Positions 24,823 through 38,088 of a stretch of DNA of 64,000 nucleotides are shown in pieces. The stretch is from Erythrophleum ivorense (Eukaryota; Streptophyta; Magnoliopsida; Fabales; Fabaceae): the NCBI GenBank assembly GCA_026724425.1, contig JAIUCV010000009.1:15139294-15203293 (forward strand). The letters are read 5' to 3'. Position 1 is the stretch's first letter; every line of letters begins with the position of its first letter. The notes beneath the pieces were generated by a model. The model did not search any database. It was given only the letters and a program-made list of their open reading frames with translations, and was not told where the DNA came from. Both the position numbers and the translations under genes were made by a program.

Positions 24823-27800
24823 TTGTTCCATGGATCAATTCTTAATGTTTAAATGTACATGTACATTTTTTTTCTTTTTTTGTTCAATTTAGTTGTGCTC
24901 ATAAGCTTGAAGCCACTGGGGTTTGGCACATCCAGATGTGTCAAAAAAGTAAATTTTAGAATAAATTAATTATTTAGGTCTATAAAAATTCATTCTTTTC
25001 TTAATTTAATTTTTTAAGAACAAAAATTTTCAATTCAGTCTAGAGTTTAATAATTTAGTCTGTTAATTTTTATTTTTAATTAAAATGATTCTTCTGATAA
25101 ACAAAAGTGAGATCCAACATGACTGACTGGTTGTTAATTAATTATATGAACTTGCCTAAGTATTTTTAACGCAAACTATAAGTTAGATTTCAACATATCA
25201 AAGAGCCACTGATGCATCTTGGAAGGACCATTTTAATTGAAAAAATGTTTAAGAATTGTATTGAAAGGCTTTATTTTTAGACAATCAAATTTATAGAAAA
25301 TAAATATTTTAAATATTAAATTAAAAAATTATTTTTAAAGAACCTAATTAAGAGAAAAATAATCTTTTAAAAATTAAAGCATTAATTTATTCTACAAGAT
25401 AAGTAAAGTATCATACTATTTTCTAAAAAATACTACGATCATCAATTTAATCTCAGAAAGTTTATTGTTACCAATTTATTTCTAATGTTTTAAAAAGCCA
25501 CTCTTTTATTCTTGATCCAAAAGTTGATTATGATTAAATTAATTCTAATGTCAGATCTAAAATAATTTTTTTAAAAAAATTACTAGACTAAATTAATAAA
25601 GACTAAATTAATAATATAAGGTAACTTTCAAAGACTAGTATAGTAGAAGATAAGAAACCGAACATTGTTTAAACAATAACAATTTTTGTGTATACGCGTG
25701 TAGGAGGCTAAATTATTCCATTGCTTCTAAAGTTTTATTTAATTTTTAAATGAATTCCTGTTATTAAACTTTCGTGACTGCCACTAAATTTTGTTATATA
25801 GAAACTCAACTACAATTTTTTAAATTATGAGAATTAAATGGAAATGAATATTATACATGTAAGAGTGCCACATCATATATTAATTTTAATTAATCTCTTA
25901 TTTATAATATATATATATACACACACATATATATTCGTAAAATTTGCAAGTCGAATTTTTAATATGGGAGAGACTGACATTCACCTCACTAGTGCATAAT
26001 AATGCCGTTATCGTCAAACAAAATTTTCAAGTATTTATTAGTCTCTTGGCTCCCGAGCTGGTTGCACATTGCATTCAATGAACAAGATAAAAACAGAAGT
26101 GCATGCTTGTGAAAAAAATATTTTTTACGCATGTCAAATTTGAACTGCATAATGGACCTAAGAATTCTACTTTACTAGCTTCAATCACATTTGGGGGAAC
26201 TAATTATTTTAAAAATTTAATTCAACTACCTTTTTTAGTATTTGAAGTAAAATATAAAGAAATGTCCTTTTTAACTCTCTAAATCATTCATGTCTCAATT
26301 AGTTGGTTTTTAAATTTTATTTTTATACAGTTAAGTGCTTCAAATTCGTTTACTTGTCACTTATTTATAAATAAAGATAACTCTAGATGCTCTTAAGATT
26401 AATGAACAGTGAATCAAACTTTTAAAGCTTGAATCGAATAACTAAATAATAAAGGCATACATCTTTTACAGACTAAAATATATATATATATATATATATT
26501 TAAAAAATATGATATATAATTGTAATTAGTGGTAAATGATTTTAAAATTTAAAATAATAATAAGCTCTAATTTTAACTAGAATGGATGAGTTTCATACAC
26601 AGGACTCAACGAAAATAGAAAAATTTTGAAAAGTTAAAGAAATGAAGAAATATTAAAAAAATGGTGAGCCTAATAAATAGCAGAACCAAAAAAAATGATA
26701 ACACTGTTACATTCATAAATAGCTTAAGAATAATAATTTTATATTCTCAGAAAACTTTTTTTTATATATATAATAAATTGAAGGAAATCAAAAGATTGTC
26801 TTTTACAGTTATATAGCATTTGATTTTTTTTGGGGGACAAACTCTACTTTGATCCCTTATTCATGGAATATTTTTTAATTTAATCGCTTATAAAATTACT
26901 TTTTAAATTTAACCTTTTACAAATATAACTTTTTTAATTTAATCTTTTATGGAATTGCCTTCTATATCCTTTACATATAGATATTTTTTTACCTTGATAT
27001 CTTATAAATAAAATCATTATTAATAATGTCTTAATGTCAATATATTGTAAATGAGATTAATAGATGTGATAACATGTGTTGTATTTTTTGTATATGATAT
27101 TGCTTAATCACTATTATATAATAGATAAATAGATAAAAGATTAATTACTAGTTTTACTAATAACAAGTTTTATTTATGAAAAATTAAATTAAGAAATATT
27201 TATATATTTTTAAAAAAATTAAAAAGATAATTTTATAAATAATCAAATTAAGAAATAATTAAACTTAGATATAATTCTTTATATTTTTATTATCATATTT
27301 TTTAATAAAATTATAACATATGTGAAAAAATTATTTAAAAAAATCAACTATATTATGTTGAATTGTAAAAACTATTCAATTATTTATAAAAATTATATAC
27401 TTATCATATTATTATTATATTTTAATAAAAAAAATATAATGACAGAGAAGAATGACTCTTTTTATTGAGGCCACTTTTGATATATAAAAAAAGAATACAA
27501 TGAAATAAAAATAAAAATAAAATAAATAAAATAAAAAATAATATTTATGTGGTGATTTTTATGAAAAAAAAAATACAATGAGACAAACATGGATTAATAA
27601 TTACAAAAATATAATTAACATTTCACAAATTTTGTTAAAATCAATGCAGTCCCACCAATTCTCAAAGCTTGAACCAAACATGGCGTAGAAAAATAAAAAA
27701 TTCCGCATTGTGAGGAGTTTTAGTCGTGATTTTAATAATGAAGCGCCTACCTTATCATACTCAGAAAATCCACAGAAACGTAACATAAGGCCAGCCAAAG

Positions 27801-27840
27801 GAGGAAAAGCGGTGTCTTGTGTGAGCTGTATCAAAGTCTC
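20756..27840. other. Long AT-rich intergenic region; no gene seen
   Basis: No supported coding exon. Contains (TA)n runs at 24788-24820 and 26470-26490. Between 20860 and 21370 there are about seven degenerate copies of a TTTTGGyCCAAAT-like word. Two GC-richer islands (24040-24210 and 24400-24540) have no recognisable product. The right end, from about 27700, leads into the prolyl hydroxylase promoter and 5' UTR. Confidence 0.5.
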
Positions 27841-27960
27841 CTTGGAGAGCTAAGAGGCAGTATCGTTGATAGATTGATTTGATCCATTCGGATCTTGCTC
27901 TCCCCACTGCGTTGCGTGTTCGCAGATCAATTTTCGAATTTCGATCCTTGGAGATCCACA

Positions 27961-30734
27961 ATGGTGAAACCGAGGTACTCTCGCTTGCCTCATCGGAAAT
28001 CGTCTTCGTCCACGCTCATCCTCACCTTGCTCGTGATGTTCACCTTCCTCATTCTCATCCTTCTTGCTCTCGGCATCCTCTCCGTTCCCAGTAGTTCCGG
28101 TAGTCGCGATTTACCCAAGGCCAACGATCTTAACTCCATCATTCGTAACACTCACGATAGGTATAGGTTGTATTCAATTCAATTTGGTTGTCTTTTTTGT
28201 TTTTTAATAAGTTTTGATTTTCTGTGTTTGATGGTTTGAATTTTCTATTCTTGCTGTTAAGCAGAAGCGAAGGTGGAGAGGGAAGGGGAGAGCAATGGGT
28301 TGAAATAATATCATGGGAGCCTCGAGCTTTTGTTTATCATAATTTTCTGGTGAGTTTAGCAAAAATAATTTGCTGCTCTATCGATTTTTGTCGGCATTCT
28401 TAATTTGTATCTGTTTTTATTTTGAATTTGGCTGTTGTATATTCTCTTTTTCTATTTATCGCTGGAAGATCCGTGGGGTGTAGGCTAGCAGAAACTGAAA
28501 ATTCGATTTCGTCTGATTGGGCAAATACACTTGTATGTATGATATATGAAAAAAAAAAAAAACTTGTGCTGATGCCTCTTGACATCCAGGTATATGGAAT
28601 GCATTCAGATGGATCACTAAGGATTCCATCTCCAGATGTATGTTAAGATTTCTACGAATGGGATGCTATCTGTGGAAAATTGAAATTTTTGGCTGAATTA
28701 TAATCATGAATTATGAGAAAGAAGAATTGCCTAAAGCTATAGAAAAGAGGAATTTGGTAATATCAATGCATTTTATGAAAATGATTGAGCACAGCGATGG
28801 TTTCTAGGTTTTGTTGAAGAGAAATGCACATAGGGGCTGGTTTGAATACTTCAGCACTGGGATTAAATCTTGTAGTTCTTGCCGTTGAATTATTCCCTAT
28901 ACCTCCATCTTTGTGGTTTGATGCTTAGGATATCACCAAAATGGCAAATTGTGTTTCTGTGTTTTCCCCGGCTAAGCCATGCTTGGCAGAACATTCAAAT
29001 GATGTATTTTATAGTTACAATGTTACTTCTTCAATGTGTTTAACTCTTGGTTAAGGTTCATGCTCTGCTGGAGCATTAACATGTTATATTATGAGGTCTC
29101 TACTTTTCAAATACTAAAAATTGAACTGATTAATTTGAGCAGACCAAGGAGGAATGTGAATATCTAATTGAGATAGCCAAGCCGCATATGCATAAGTCAA
29201 CGGTTGTTGATAGTGAAACTGGAAAGAGTAAAGACAGCAGGTTTGGTTCTTTCCCCATCCTTGCCTATCAAGTGTCTTGTGAGTTCATTATTGAAAATAA
29301 ATTGGACTTGCTTTATTTATACGGACTTGCCCCTTCCCTAATTGCAAAATTTAACTGTCCTTATTCCTTTTACATTTAGAGTACGTACGAGTTCTGGAAC
29401 TTTTCTGAACAGAGGACGTGATAAGATTGTGAGGAATATTGAGAAAAGAATTGCTGATTTTACTTTTATACCTGTAGGTAAGTACTTTGAGCCTCTTGAA
29501 TGCACACTAGTGTTTAGCTTGTGATTAGGAAATTTGATTAGTTAGAGATGTCATACATGTATCTTGAATGCAGACTAGTGTTTCTGCGTAACTGAAGTTG
29601 TGTGTCTGATATATGATCCTGCTGGCAGACGCTTGTGCATTTTTGTGTTCTTGTTTTGTATTCTAAAAGGAAAAACAATAATGACGTGGTACAAACGAAT
29701 TCTTTTGGACAACATCAGTAATTCACATCCATATTATTTTTTGCAACCAATATGTTTAATAATGCTAAATTATTTCTTTTAAGGATAACGCTGAATTATT
29801 TCTTTCATTGAGGGATGCATGAATTACTACTATTAGCTTTTAGACACTGCCATTTTAGCAGTTTTTGGCTCAGTTTTCTTTCATGAAAAGAACTATCTTC
29901 AGCTGCTGGCCATTATGTTGCTGTGTTTATTTTATTTGAACTATGAAGGGCTAGTTTGGTCTACTTTGAGTCCTTATATAAAATATTTGCTTGGATATTT
30001 TAAAGTTGAGATTCCTCCAGGCAAACATGATAGGACTATTTATAATTACCTCTGCTCAGATAGTAAGTTATTATTCATCATATTCACATACTTCCGAAGC
30101 CACTATATAAACTGTGTCTTACAACATACAGAGCATGGTGAAGGACTTCAAGTTCTCCACTATGAAGTTGGACAAAAATATGAGCCTCACTTTGACTACT
30201 TTCAAGATGAGTTTAACACCAAGAATGGGGGACAGCGTATAGCAACTGTACTGATGTACCTGTACGTGACATCGAGTGCCCTCCTGATTATTCTTATCTT
30301 CTTTTGTTCTTGGTCCTCTTGCATATGAACAGGTTCATTTTGTAATCTTTGTATTTAATGATACAGTACAGATGTTGAAGAAGGGGGTGAGACGGTGTTC
30401 CCAGCTGCTAAGGGGAATTTTAGCTCTGTGCCATGGTGGAATGAGCTTTCTGATTGTGGAAAAAAGGGACTTTCAATTAAGCCGAAGAGGGGCGATGCTT
30501 TGCTTTTCTGGAGCATGAAGCCTGATGGAACTTTAGATCCATCAAGTTTACATGGTAAGATACCTTATTTTTATTATTGAGCTGCTTGATGTGCGAACAA
30601 ACATTCACCTTTAGAGGAGATAAACTAACAAGCTTAACTCTTTTTGATGATAATCTTCAGGAGGTTGTCCAGTGATTAAGGGTAACAAGTGGTCATCTAC
30701 CAAATGGATGCGTGTCAATGAATACAAAGTTTAA
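27961..30734 (+). CDS. Prolyl 4-hydroxylase, type II membrane protein
   Basis: Fe(II)/2-oxoglutarate dioxygenase that hydroxylates prolines of extensins and arabinogalactan proteins in the ER/Golgi (family knowledge). Exons: 27961-28160, 28265-28349, 29143-29240, 29380-29477, 30132-30261, 30367-30554, 30661-30734; 290 residues, the normal length of the Arabidopsis P4H5 type. A basic N-terminus (MVKPRYSRLPHRK) is followed by a signal-anchor helix at about residues 18-40. The catalytic domain starts near WVEIISWEPRAFVYHNFL. Iron ligands H180 and D182 (EPHFDYF) and H266 (SLHGG), with K276 for 2-oxoglutarate, are all present. Every junction keeps phase; intron 5 uses the CT|GTACGT donor, giving MYLTDVEEGGETVF. 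The ATG gives the family's usual basic head plus anchor. Intact. It corresponds in position to At4g35810 and in sequence also to At2g17720. Confidence 0.95.
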
Positions 30735-31440
30735 ACATACGTCATTATATAGGTAATTACCCCACGACCCTTGCGATGTTGAAAAATGTTATTTTACAGT
30801 TGAGGCAAGACAAAACTGTGTTCATCTCGCAATATTACCTTTCAAGTGTTATTCAAGCTGGTAGATTGTTTGCATGCAGTTTTATATAGTCATGTATGAT
30901 GCATTCAGTTATCCTCTCAGATTTTTCTTGCCCTATTATGTACACTATTATCTGGAGTCGGTGGATTCAACCAAACTTAAGGTCGTACATATAGTCCAAA
31001 AATTTAGAGTGAAGACTGGAGAGGTAGGTTTAAGTCGCGTGCCGTTTGTTTATTTTATTTTTTTATTATTTTTTTCAAGAGCAACATTTCTAGAACTGGA
31101 ACACTGATACCTGTCTACTTTGCATTCTATCCAGCTTATTTTAATTGTCTTGCCCAACTTTATTCAGAGCCGTATCTTTGTTCTTGATAAATTTTAATGT
31201 GGTAGTTGTTGCTGTTCACCTCACAAATTGATTTTGTTTTCAGGCTTAGCTATTCGTGCCAATGTTGTACCATTTGAGAGTCTGAGCAAGTACTTGATAA
31301 TGATCCCTCCAAGTCTTGAAAGAATGATTGTTTACAGCATGACGCGGCATTTTGTAATTTTGGTTGGAGCGATACTTGACTAACTTATTTTTTTCCTGTG
31401 TTTTCATTTATATTAGCAATATTATAATAAAAGTTTGACA
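30735..31440 (+). other. Prolyl hydroxylase 3' UTR with probable intron
   Basis: Eighteen bases after the stop codon a donor (ATATAG|GTAATT, GT at 30753) pairs well with an acceptor at 31243 (TTTGTTTTCAG). The following GC-richer stretch to about 31430 ends in AATAATAAAAG, a plausible polyadenylation region. The junction lies within 50 nt of the stop, so it is not expected to provoke nonsense-mediated decay. Confidence 0.5.
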
Positions 31441-34251
31441 TACTTGTTAATCTGCATTACGGATGAAACTACTAGATGAGATGAGTATATCAGCTTACTG
31501 AAGCTTTCTTCCTTATGCTTATGTTCGTTTTTCTTTTCTCCAATATTATTGTAACCGTATGATCCTTATAAACTTGTTCAAAAGATTTAATATGTGTCCT
31601 GACTCATGATTTCATTAAAACTGTTTTACCCCCAGTTTTCTATAAGGATAAGAGAGAAGTAATAAATTTTCATTTTAGAATCAAGTCTTGGTGTCATTGT
31701 GGATCATTAATTAGTGAATTTTCTTGACCTTTTTTTTGGATAGCCTAAGGGGGTCAAAGTCCCAGGGAAACCAAAATAGAAGAAAGAATAATTATACATA
31801 TATTTTTTTAAAATTTTATTAAAATCATACAGATTTTTTGTGTATTCTGAAAATATACATAGATTTTTTAAAATAAAAAAAATTATTTTATACTTTAATT
31901 TAATTTTAAATTTTTTGACTAGAATATTTTTTATTAACATAAAGATATATTTCTTTTTAAAATATTTTAATTTACCCTTTAAAATATACTCTCAACTGAA
32001 AATAAATTAGCATAGCAAAGTAGAATATACCCAATTCATATTGGGAATGTTAACACAAATTTAGAAACTATGATCGAGCCCGAGACTCCAGTCAGCTATC
32101 CAATCCGTTCAATGATTTGCCTTCCAGCAATTATGCCTGAACATCATGCAGAATGCCCCAAGCTCCCCTTGAAATTGTTTATTATAGCATTTATGTCAGA
32201 GATGACACCAAAGTATCGTCCTTCATTTTATTCCCCAAAACTATTCAATCTTAAAGCTCTCTAAATCTCTTAATTTGAAAGCGAAACATTTTAAACAGAA
32301 ATGAAATAATTTGTTATTATATTGGTAAATTAACGTTAAGAAATTATTAATTATTTATTTAATCCTCGGTTTTTTATTTCTTATTTATTTTTAAACATCC
32401 CATAAATAAATAAATAAAATCATTCATCTCTCAATCATTTAATTTCAAATGTTATTTTACAAAAATATTTTTAAAAGTAATAAAACCAAAACAAAATTTA
32501 CCTCGTAAGACTCTTAACAATTGGTAATTTGGTCTGCTAACAGAAGATGAACTCTGCCAGGCTATGTGAAATTATCATATATCAGTGTGATTTTGCACCA
32601 GAGGCAGCAAACAAGACCATGTCAATGTTCTAGAGAATATCAAAATTTTCTTGATTGGCTATTTCATGAAGGTTGAAACGATCGCAAAATATTCAGTTTT
32701 TGTTTCTAAATATACATGTTTTAATTATTTAATTTTTAAATTTTAAAAATATAAAATACAGTCTTTAAATACACATCTCAACTATTTAATTTTTAAATTT
32801 TAAAAATATATTATTTAGTTTTTTAAAGATTTTAATTTACCGTTAATTAGTCTTTATTAGTATATATCTCAAGGATTAATGAGTAATGAGTTAACTAAAT
32901 TATTAAAGCATGTATTTGGATCAATTTTATTTCATTATTTCAAGAGATTTAAAAAATAAGTCTTAAATTTGTGAACCATTCATATGTTCACATACATTAT
33001 TTGATCATCTTGGGAGTGTTGTTAAACTTTGATTTGAATAAATATTTCCTTTTTCAAAGAAATGAGTAAACTTGTATGCTATAGAAGATATTATAGTCAG
33101 TTTAATATGTAGAATGGAAAGGAAAATATTAAAAAAAAAGTAATTTTATTAATATTTTTTTTATATTCTTACTTTAATTTAAATTTAAAAAATAGATATT
33201 ATTAAATAATAATAAATAATTATTATAAAAATATAATAAAAATTACACACAATTATATAAAAAAATTCCTCTACTTTACATAAAATCATTCGCTCCAAGT
33301 GAAAAAATATAAGCTTCAACTTTCAAATGTCATTTCTTTTGATCTTAGCCAGAGTCTCTGAAGATATGGAAAATAAGGTGTCATTTGGTCACTTGAGGGA
33401 AGGCGACCCAAAATGAAGGGAACTAATAGATGTCGACTTTGCAACTTGCAATTGCTCTACTTTTTAAGTTGTTTGATGCATTACCGTCTCAAATAAGGTA
33501 ATGGATTTTTTTTTTTTTCCTTTTTGGTGAAAAATAAGAATAAGTTATTTTAATATTATTCTTCAGGATGTCAGTTGTGTATATATATGATTAGTTTTCA
33601 ATATTACACTTACACCCCGTTTTGTAATATGAGGTAAAGGAGGATGGAGAATTTTTTTTTTAATATCTCATTTGGTATCCAAATTTTGTTCAAATGCTAA
33701 GAAGGGAGGGGAAATCTATTTCTTTCAAATAAACATATAAATTGAAAATAATTATTGTGTCTAATTTATACAAATTTTATTATACAATTGTTATTATTAT
33801 TATTATTTTTAAATAGAGATATGAGTGTTTTTTTATTATTTCATTTCATTTTAATATTTTTTTAATTCAACCTAACGTATAAATAAAATAAAATTTTCAT
33901 TTATTTAAATATTATACCAAAAATAATTATTATATTTTATTCACATTCTCTTTTTTTATTTTTATATTTACAATTTTATCTACCAAATAAAATAAAAATC
34001 TATTGAAGAGTGATTAAAAGCCTATCTAAAAGTTTGAGCTTTAAAAAATCTTCTTAAAAAATTTGACCATTAAATGTTGCTGTCACATAATTTAAACTTA
34101 TAACATGAGTAACTGGAAAGCTCTTATCAAATCTTTTTTTTTTTTATCAAATAAATCAAATTTAGTTTCATGATTTATAATCTCACAAATTGGCAGATTT
34201 GCATGTTGCGGCCTTAAGCATATATAATTAATTATTTTGAAGAGATAGCGC

Positions 34252-34282
34252 TTTTTGCTTTTTGCTTTTTGCTTTTTGCTTT
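34252..34282. repeat. (TTTTTGC)n short tandem repeat
   Basis: Four to five perfect heptamer units CTTTTTG in a row. Confidence 0.85.
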
Positions 34283-36939
34283 TTTTGTTTTTGGTTCCAC
34301 CATTATAAATGCAAGGTGGGTCAAAGATCAAACCAAATTGGTAGACATCTAATTACATGATTTCAATTAGGTTAGATCACCTTACTTTTGTTGCCATTTG
34401 TTCCATCATTATAAATGCAAATGCAAATAATCGTGTTTCCGTAGGTATCGATAAAGCTGCCAACTCTGTTGAATATCTTCTGCAAGAAAAGTAGAAGGAC
34501 TTTAAATGAAATTCATTAATTCAATGAACTCATGTCGCTCAAGAATTACAATGAATATATTATGTATATAATCAAACATAAATTATGTTCCCCGCAACAT
34601 AAAGCATTTAGTAGCCAATTTCTCTTTTTCTTTCGTTTCTATAATTTTTTTTGGACAAATTATATTTAAATACATAAAATTTATAATATTTATCTTAAAA
34701 AATTTATTATTATTTGATACTATTAATTTAAATTAAAGTCAATAATAATTCTATCTAAAATAATAATAATAAGTCTTTCAAAATAAATATTATAATTTTC
34801 AGGTCTTTAAATATAAACTTTTTATTCTTTTTCATTTTCTTAATAGAATTATTCACTAACTCCTTCTTTCTTCTCATAAAAATTAGTATAAAGAAGTCAT
34901 TTTAACATTATCAACTCCCTTTTGTCAACTTATCTCGGCTTCACTAGCTGCCTTTTTTTTTTAACCCTTTTTATTACAATGAAAATATAAGATTTTGGAG
35001 TCGAAAGTAAATTAAAAAAAAGATAGAAATTGAATCCAAGTACAATAAAGTCTAAATTTAGGAAATGTGTTACTTGAATCAAAATCTAATTTATTTTATT
35101 TTGCTATAATAAGTAATGCTTGTGAAAATTTTTTATTTTCTTTTTTAAATTTCTATAATAGGTAATGCTTGTCAAATTTTTAAAAACATATATAGTAAAG
35201 AAAATTATTTATTTTCATGCATGCATGCAATGCTAGAGGTAAGACCCTAAGCTAGTGGGGACAAAAAAATGTTTATCTTCTATATAAAATATTAATTTTA
35301 TTGTATATTATCTAAATAAAAAATACATTTAAAAATTTTTAAATTAAGTGAAATGAGATTAACTCATTGACAATATTATAATTTCCTTTTAAATCTGCAA
35401 ACAAGTTCGAATTCAAATAAGGAATGTGTCAAAACTTACTTTTCATATTAATTTTAACAACTTTATTATCTAAATACCCATAAGGAGATAATTTTTTATC
35501 GATTGAATATTCATATAATGTATAACAATAATATACTAAAAAATATATCATTATTCAACAATATAATAATTCAATGAACAATTTAGAATATTTTGAAGAA
35601 AAAAATTATTTAATAAAGCATCAAAATTTATGATTATCAATTTGCAAAACACTATATTTACGAAGCATGATTTGGATGCCAAAAACAGAGTGAAATAGGA
35701 AGAATAAGAATAATGAAGATGCTGAAAAAAAAAAATATTGGATAGAAGGGTAGTGGGGAGATAAAAAACATTGCATGAAATTTTATTAAAGAAAAGGACA
35801 GTTAGGTCCCAAAAAAAAGAGAAAAGAGTAAGGGGGAAATGGAGAAAGAAAAAGAAAGATAAGGTGAAAATAGAGAAAGGAGAAAGAAAAGAAGAAAAAA
35901 ATGGCATAGTATTTTCATTTATTTATATGTTATACCAAATATAATTATTATATTATATCATGATATTGATTACATGGTTGGGCTGCATTGAGATATAGGC
36001 AAGAGAGGCATGTGGTATGTGATTGATATATTTAGCATATGATCATTACGTAAGATCAATAGTATGATCACATGTAAAATATTGTGTATATATTATATAT
36101 AGAGGAGTAAATAACTCTAAGGGTTATCTATTATTACTAAACGTACTGTTTGCTTGATAAATCTTACTTTTTATCTCAGAAAAGAAAAAAAAAATATTTT
36201 TTTACACACGAAACAACCAAACTATTACGGGTTTTGAATATTGTGGTTTTTACAAAGGATATAATTTTTTACTCATTGAGATAATGTACCTAGATGCCAA
36301 TGACATGGTTCGTCATAGAAATCGAGTGAACCTATGTGAAAATTCTTGACTTTAATCCAATTCATCATTGTCATTCAGTGGTACATAGCTAATGAGAAGG
36401 GAGTGGCCCTCTTCATGTTCTAACATGACATAGTGATATAGCAATTACTATCCTTATTTTATTGTATGTACTAAAAGGCTTGTAATTGTACTGTTGGGAT
36501 GACACTTGATTCAGCGTAATTGTACAATAACTTTATCAATTCTTTTGATTAACCTTGAATAGCTAGTTTACACTGATATAAATTTATTTTGTTATGTATG
36601 TTGATTAAAATTTTATTTTTCACCTTTTCTTTAAATTTTCATTTGAAATTTGAATAGCAAATAATACAAAAATAAGTCTAGTGATGAGAACAAAGTATGA
36701 TAAATAGCAACTTATGTGAAGACTCACAAACCTCATTAACTATTTTAGGTTGAGCCCAGTTCGTCTTAGGTATTCTACAAATGTTTAAGACTTCCACTAA
36801 GTTATTAGAGTACTGCAAAAGTATCAACTTCTCTTGAAATCCACTTAGGAAGCCCTTGTTTACTAGATTAGACCCTAAGCTTGTGTAATAATTTGCTATT
36901 CACTTTCAACTCCAAAATACTTGTATTATAAAGCTTGAA

Positions 36940-37121
36940 ATCCACTGAGCTATTATTATAAATACTTGTATCATAAATACTAGTATAAGATGAACTTGGA
37001 AACCTATCATAAAGCTCCTATTTACTAAACATCCGCTAAGCTATTATTATAAATACTTGTATCATAAATACTAGTCTAAGGTGAACTTGGAAACCTATCA
37101 TAAAGCTCCTATTCACTAAAC
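36940..37121. repeat. Two-copy tandem duplication, period 91 bp
   Basis: The block with TATTATTATAAATACTTG ... GAACTTGGAAACCTATCATA starts its shared core at 36951 and again at 37042, with only a few substitutions between copies. A weaker relative of the end of the unit occurs near 36834-36880. Confidence 0.85.
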
Positions 37122-38088
37122 GGTTATTTATAATACAAGTATTTATAATACTTTAAAAAGGCAATCATATTGTATCAATATTTTTAGATATTTGTATCAT
37201 TCACAATATCACACTTTAAATTACACTAAGATATTATATATATATATATATATATATGTATATTTTATATCATGATATTTATACTGAGTTATTGGTACAT
37301 GTAATTTTGAATTGATAACTTAACAAATTCAATCAATCTATCGATAATTAAAAAAGTCGATTACACACATATATTTTTTAATTTTTGTTCAAATTACATA
37401 AATATCTCTTTTATTCTCAAAACATACATAAATATTTTTTAAAATTTTGTTAAAATTACATAAATCATCCTTTTATTTTTAAAATATATACAAATATTTT
37501 TTAAAACAAAAAGTAATTACATAGATTAATTTTGAGTTTTGTTGAAATTACACAAGCTTCTCTTAAAAATAAAAAATATTTGTGTAATTTTAGAAAATCA
37601 AAGAGGTATGTATAGTTTAATTTTTATTTTAAGAGAAATTTGTATATATTTTAAAAATAAAAAAATTTATAATTTAAGTAAAATTTAAAAGAGATATATT
37701 CGATTTAATTTATTTTAAAAAAATTGTATGTATTTTGAAAATAAAAATTATATAATTTTAATAAAATTCAAGAAAAAAATCTTGTATTTTTCTCTAGTTA
37801 AAAAACTAGCAATTCCATCACTTATTATGGTCGGGCTTGTCCTGGGGAGATCAGGCCGGGAAAGCAGCGACTAGTTGCTCATCCTTTTTCAGTGGAATAG
37901 TATATGATAAAGGAAGACATGCCTTAAATGCGAGTTAGTTGATGGCAGTCTCCTACTTTCCTTCCATACACTCCTGTGCAACTTTCGCGCAGCCCTTTGA
38001 CATAAATCTAGAGTTCCTTCGTAAACCCAAATCTTTGACTTTTAGCCTCATCTGAGTTCCAATTCGTGCAATTTCTGAGCCGCACCAC

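Larger units (their letters stand above)
31441..37800. other. AT-rich intergenic region; no gene seen
   Basis: No supported gene. Holds a (TTTTTGC)n tract near 34252-34282, a 91-bp tandem duplication (36940-37121, listed separately), an (AT)n run at 37237-37257 and many poly-A/T stretches. The ORF-like stretches (e.g. 35551-35907, minus) are low-complexity phenylalanine/serine runs. Confidence 0.5.

Noticed and set aside
29915..30131. Open frame within prolyl hydroxylase intron 4 reading into exon 5 (K-V-E-I-P-P-G-K-H...)
   Set aside because: The family has no insertion between F-I-P and H-G-E-G, and skipping this part gives a perfect in-phase junction, so it is intron.
35551..35907. 118-codon Phe/Ser-rich minus-strand ORF
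   Set aside because: Purine-rich low-complexity DNA read on the other strand; no domain, no homologue recognised.
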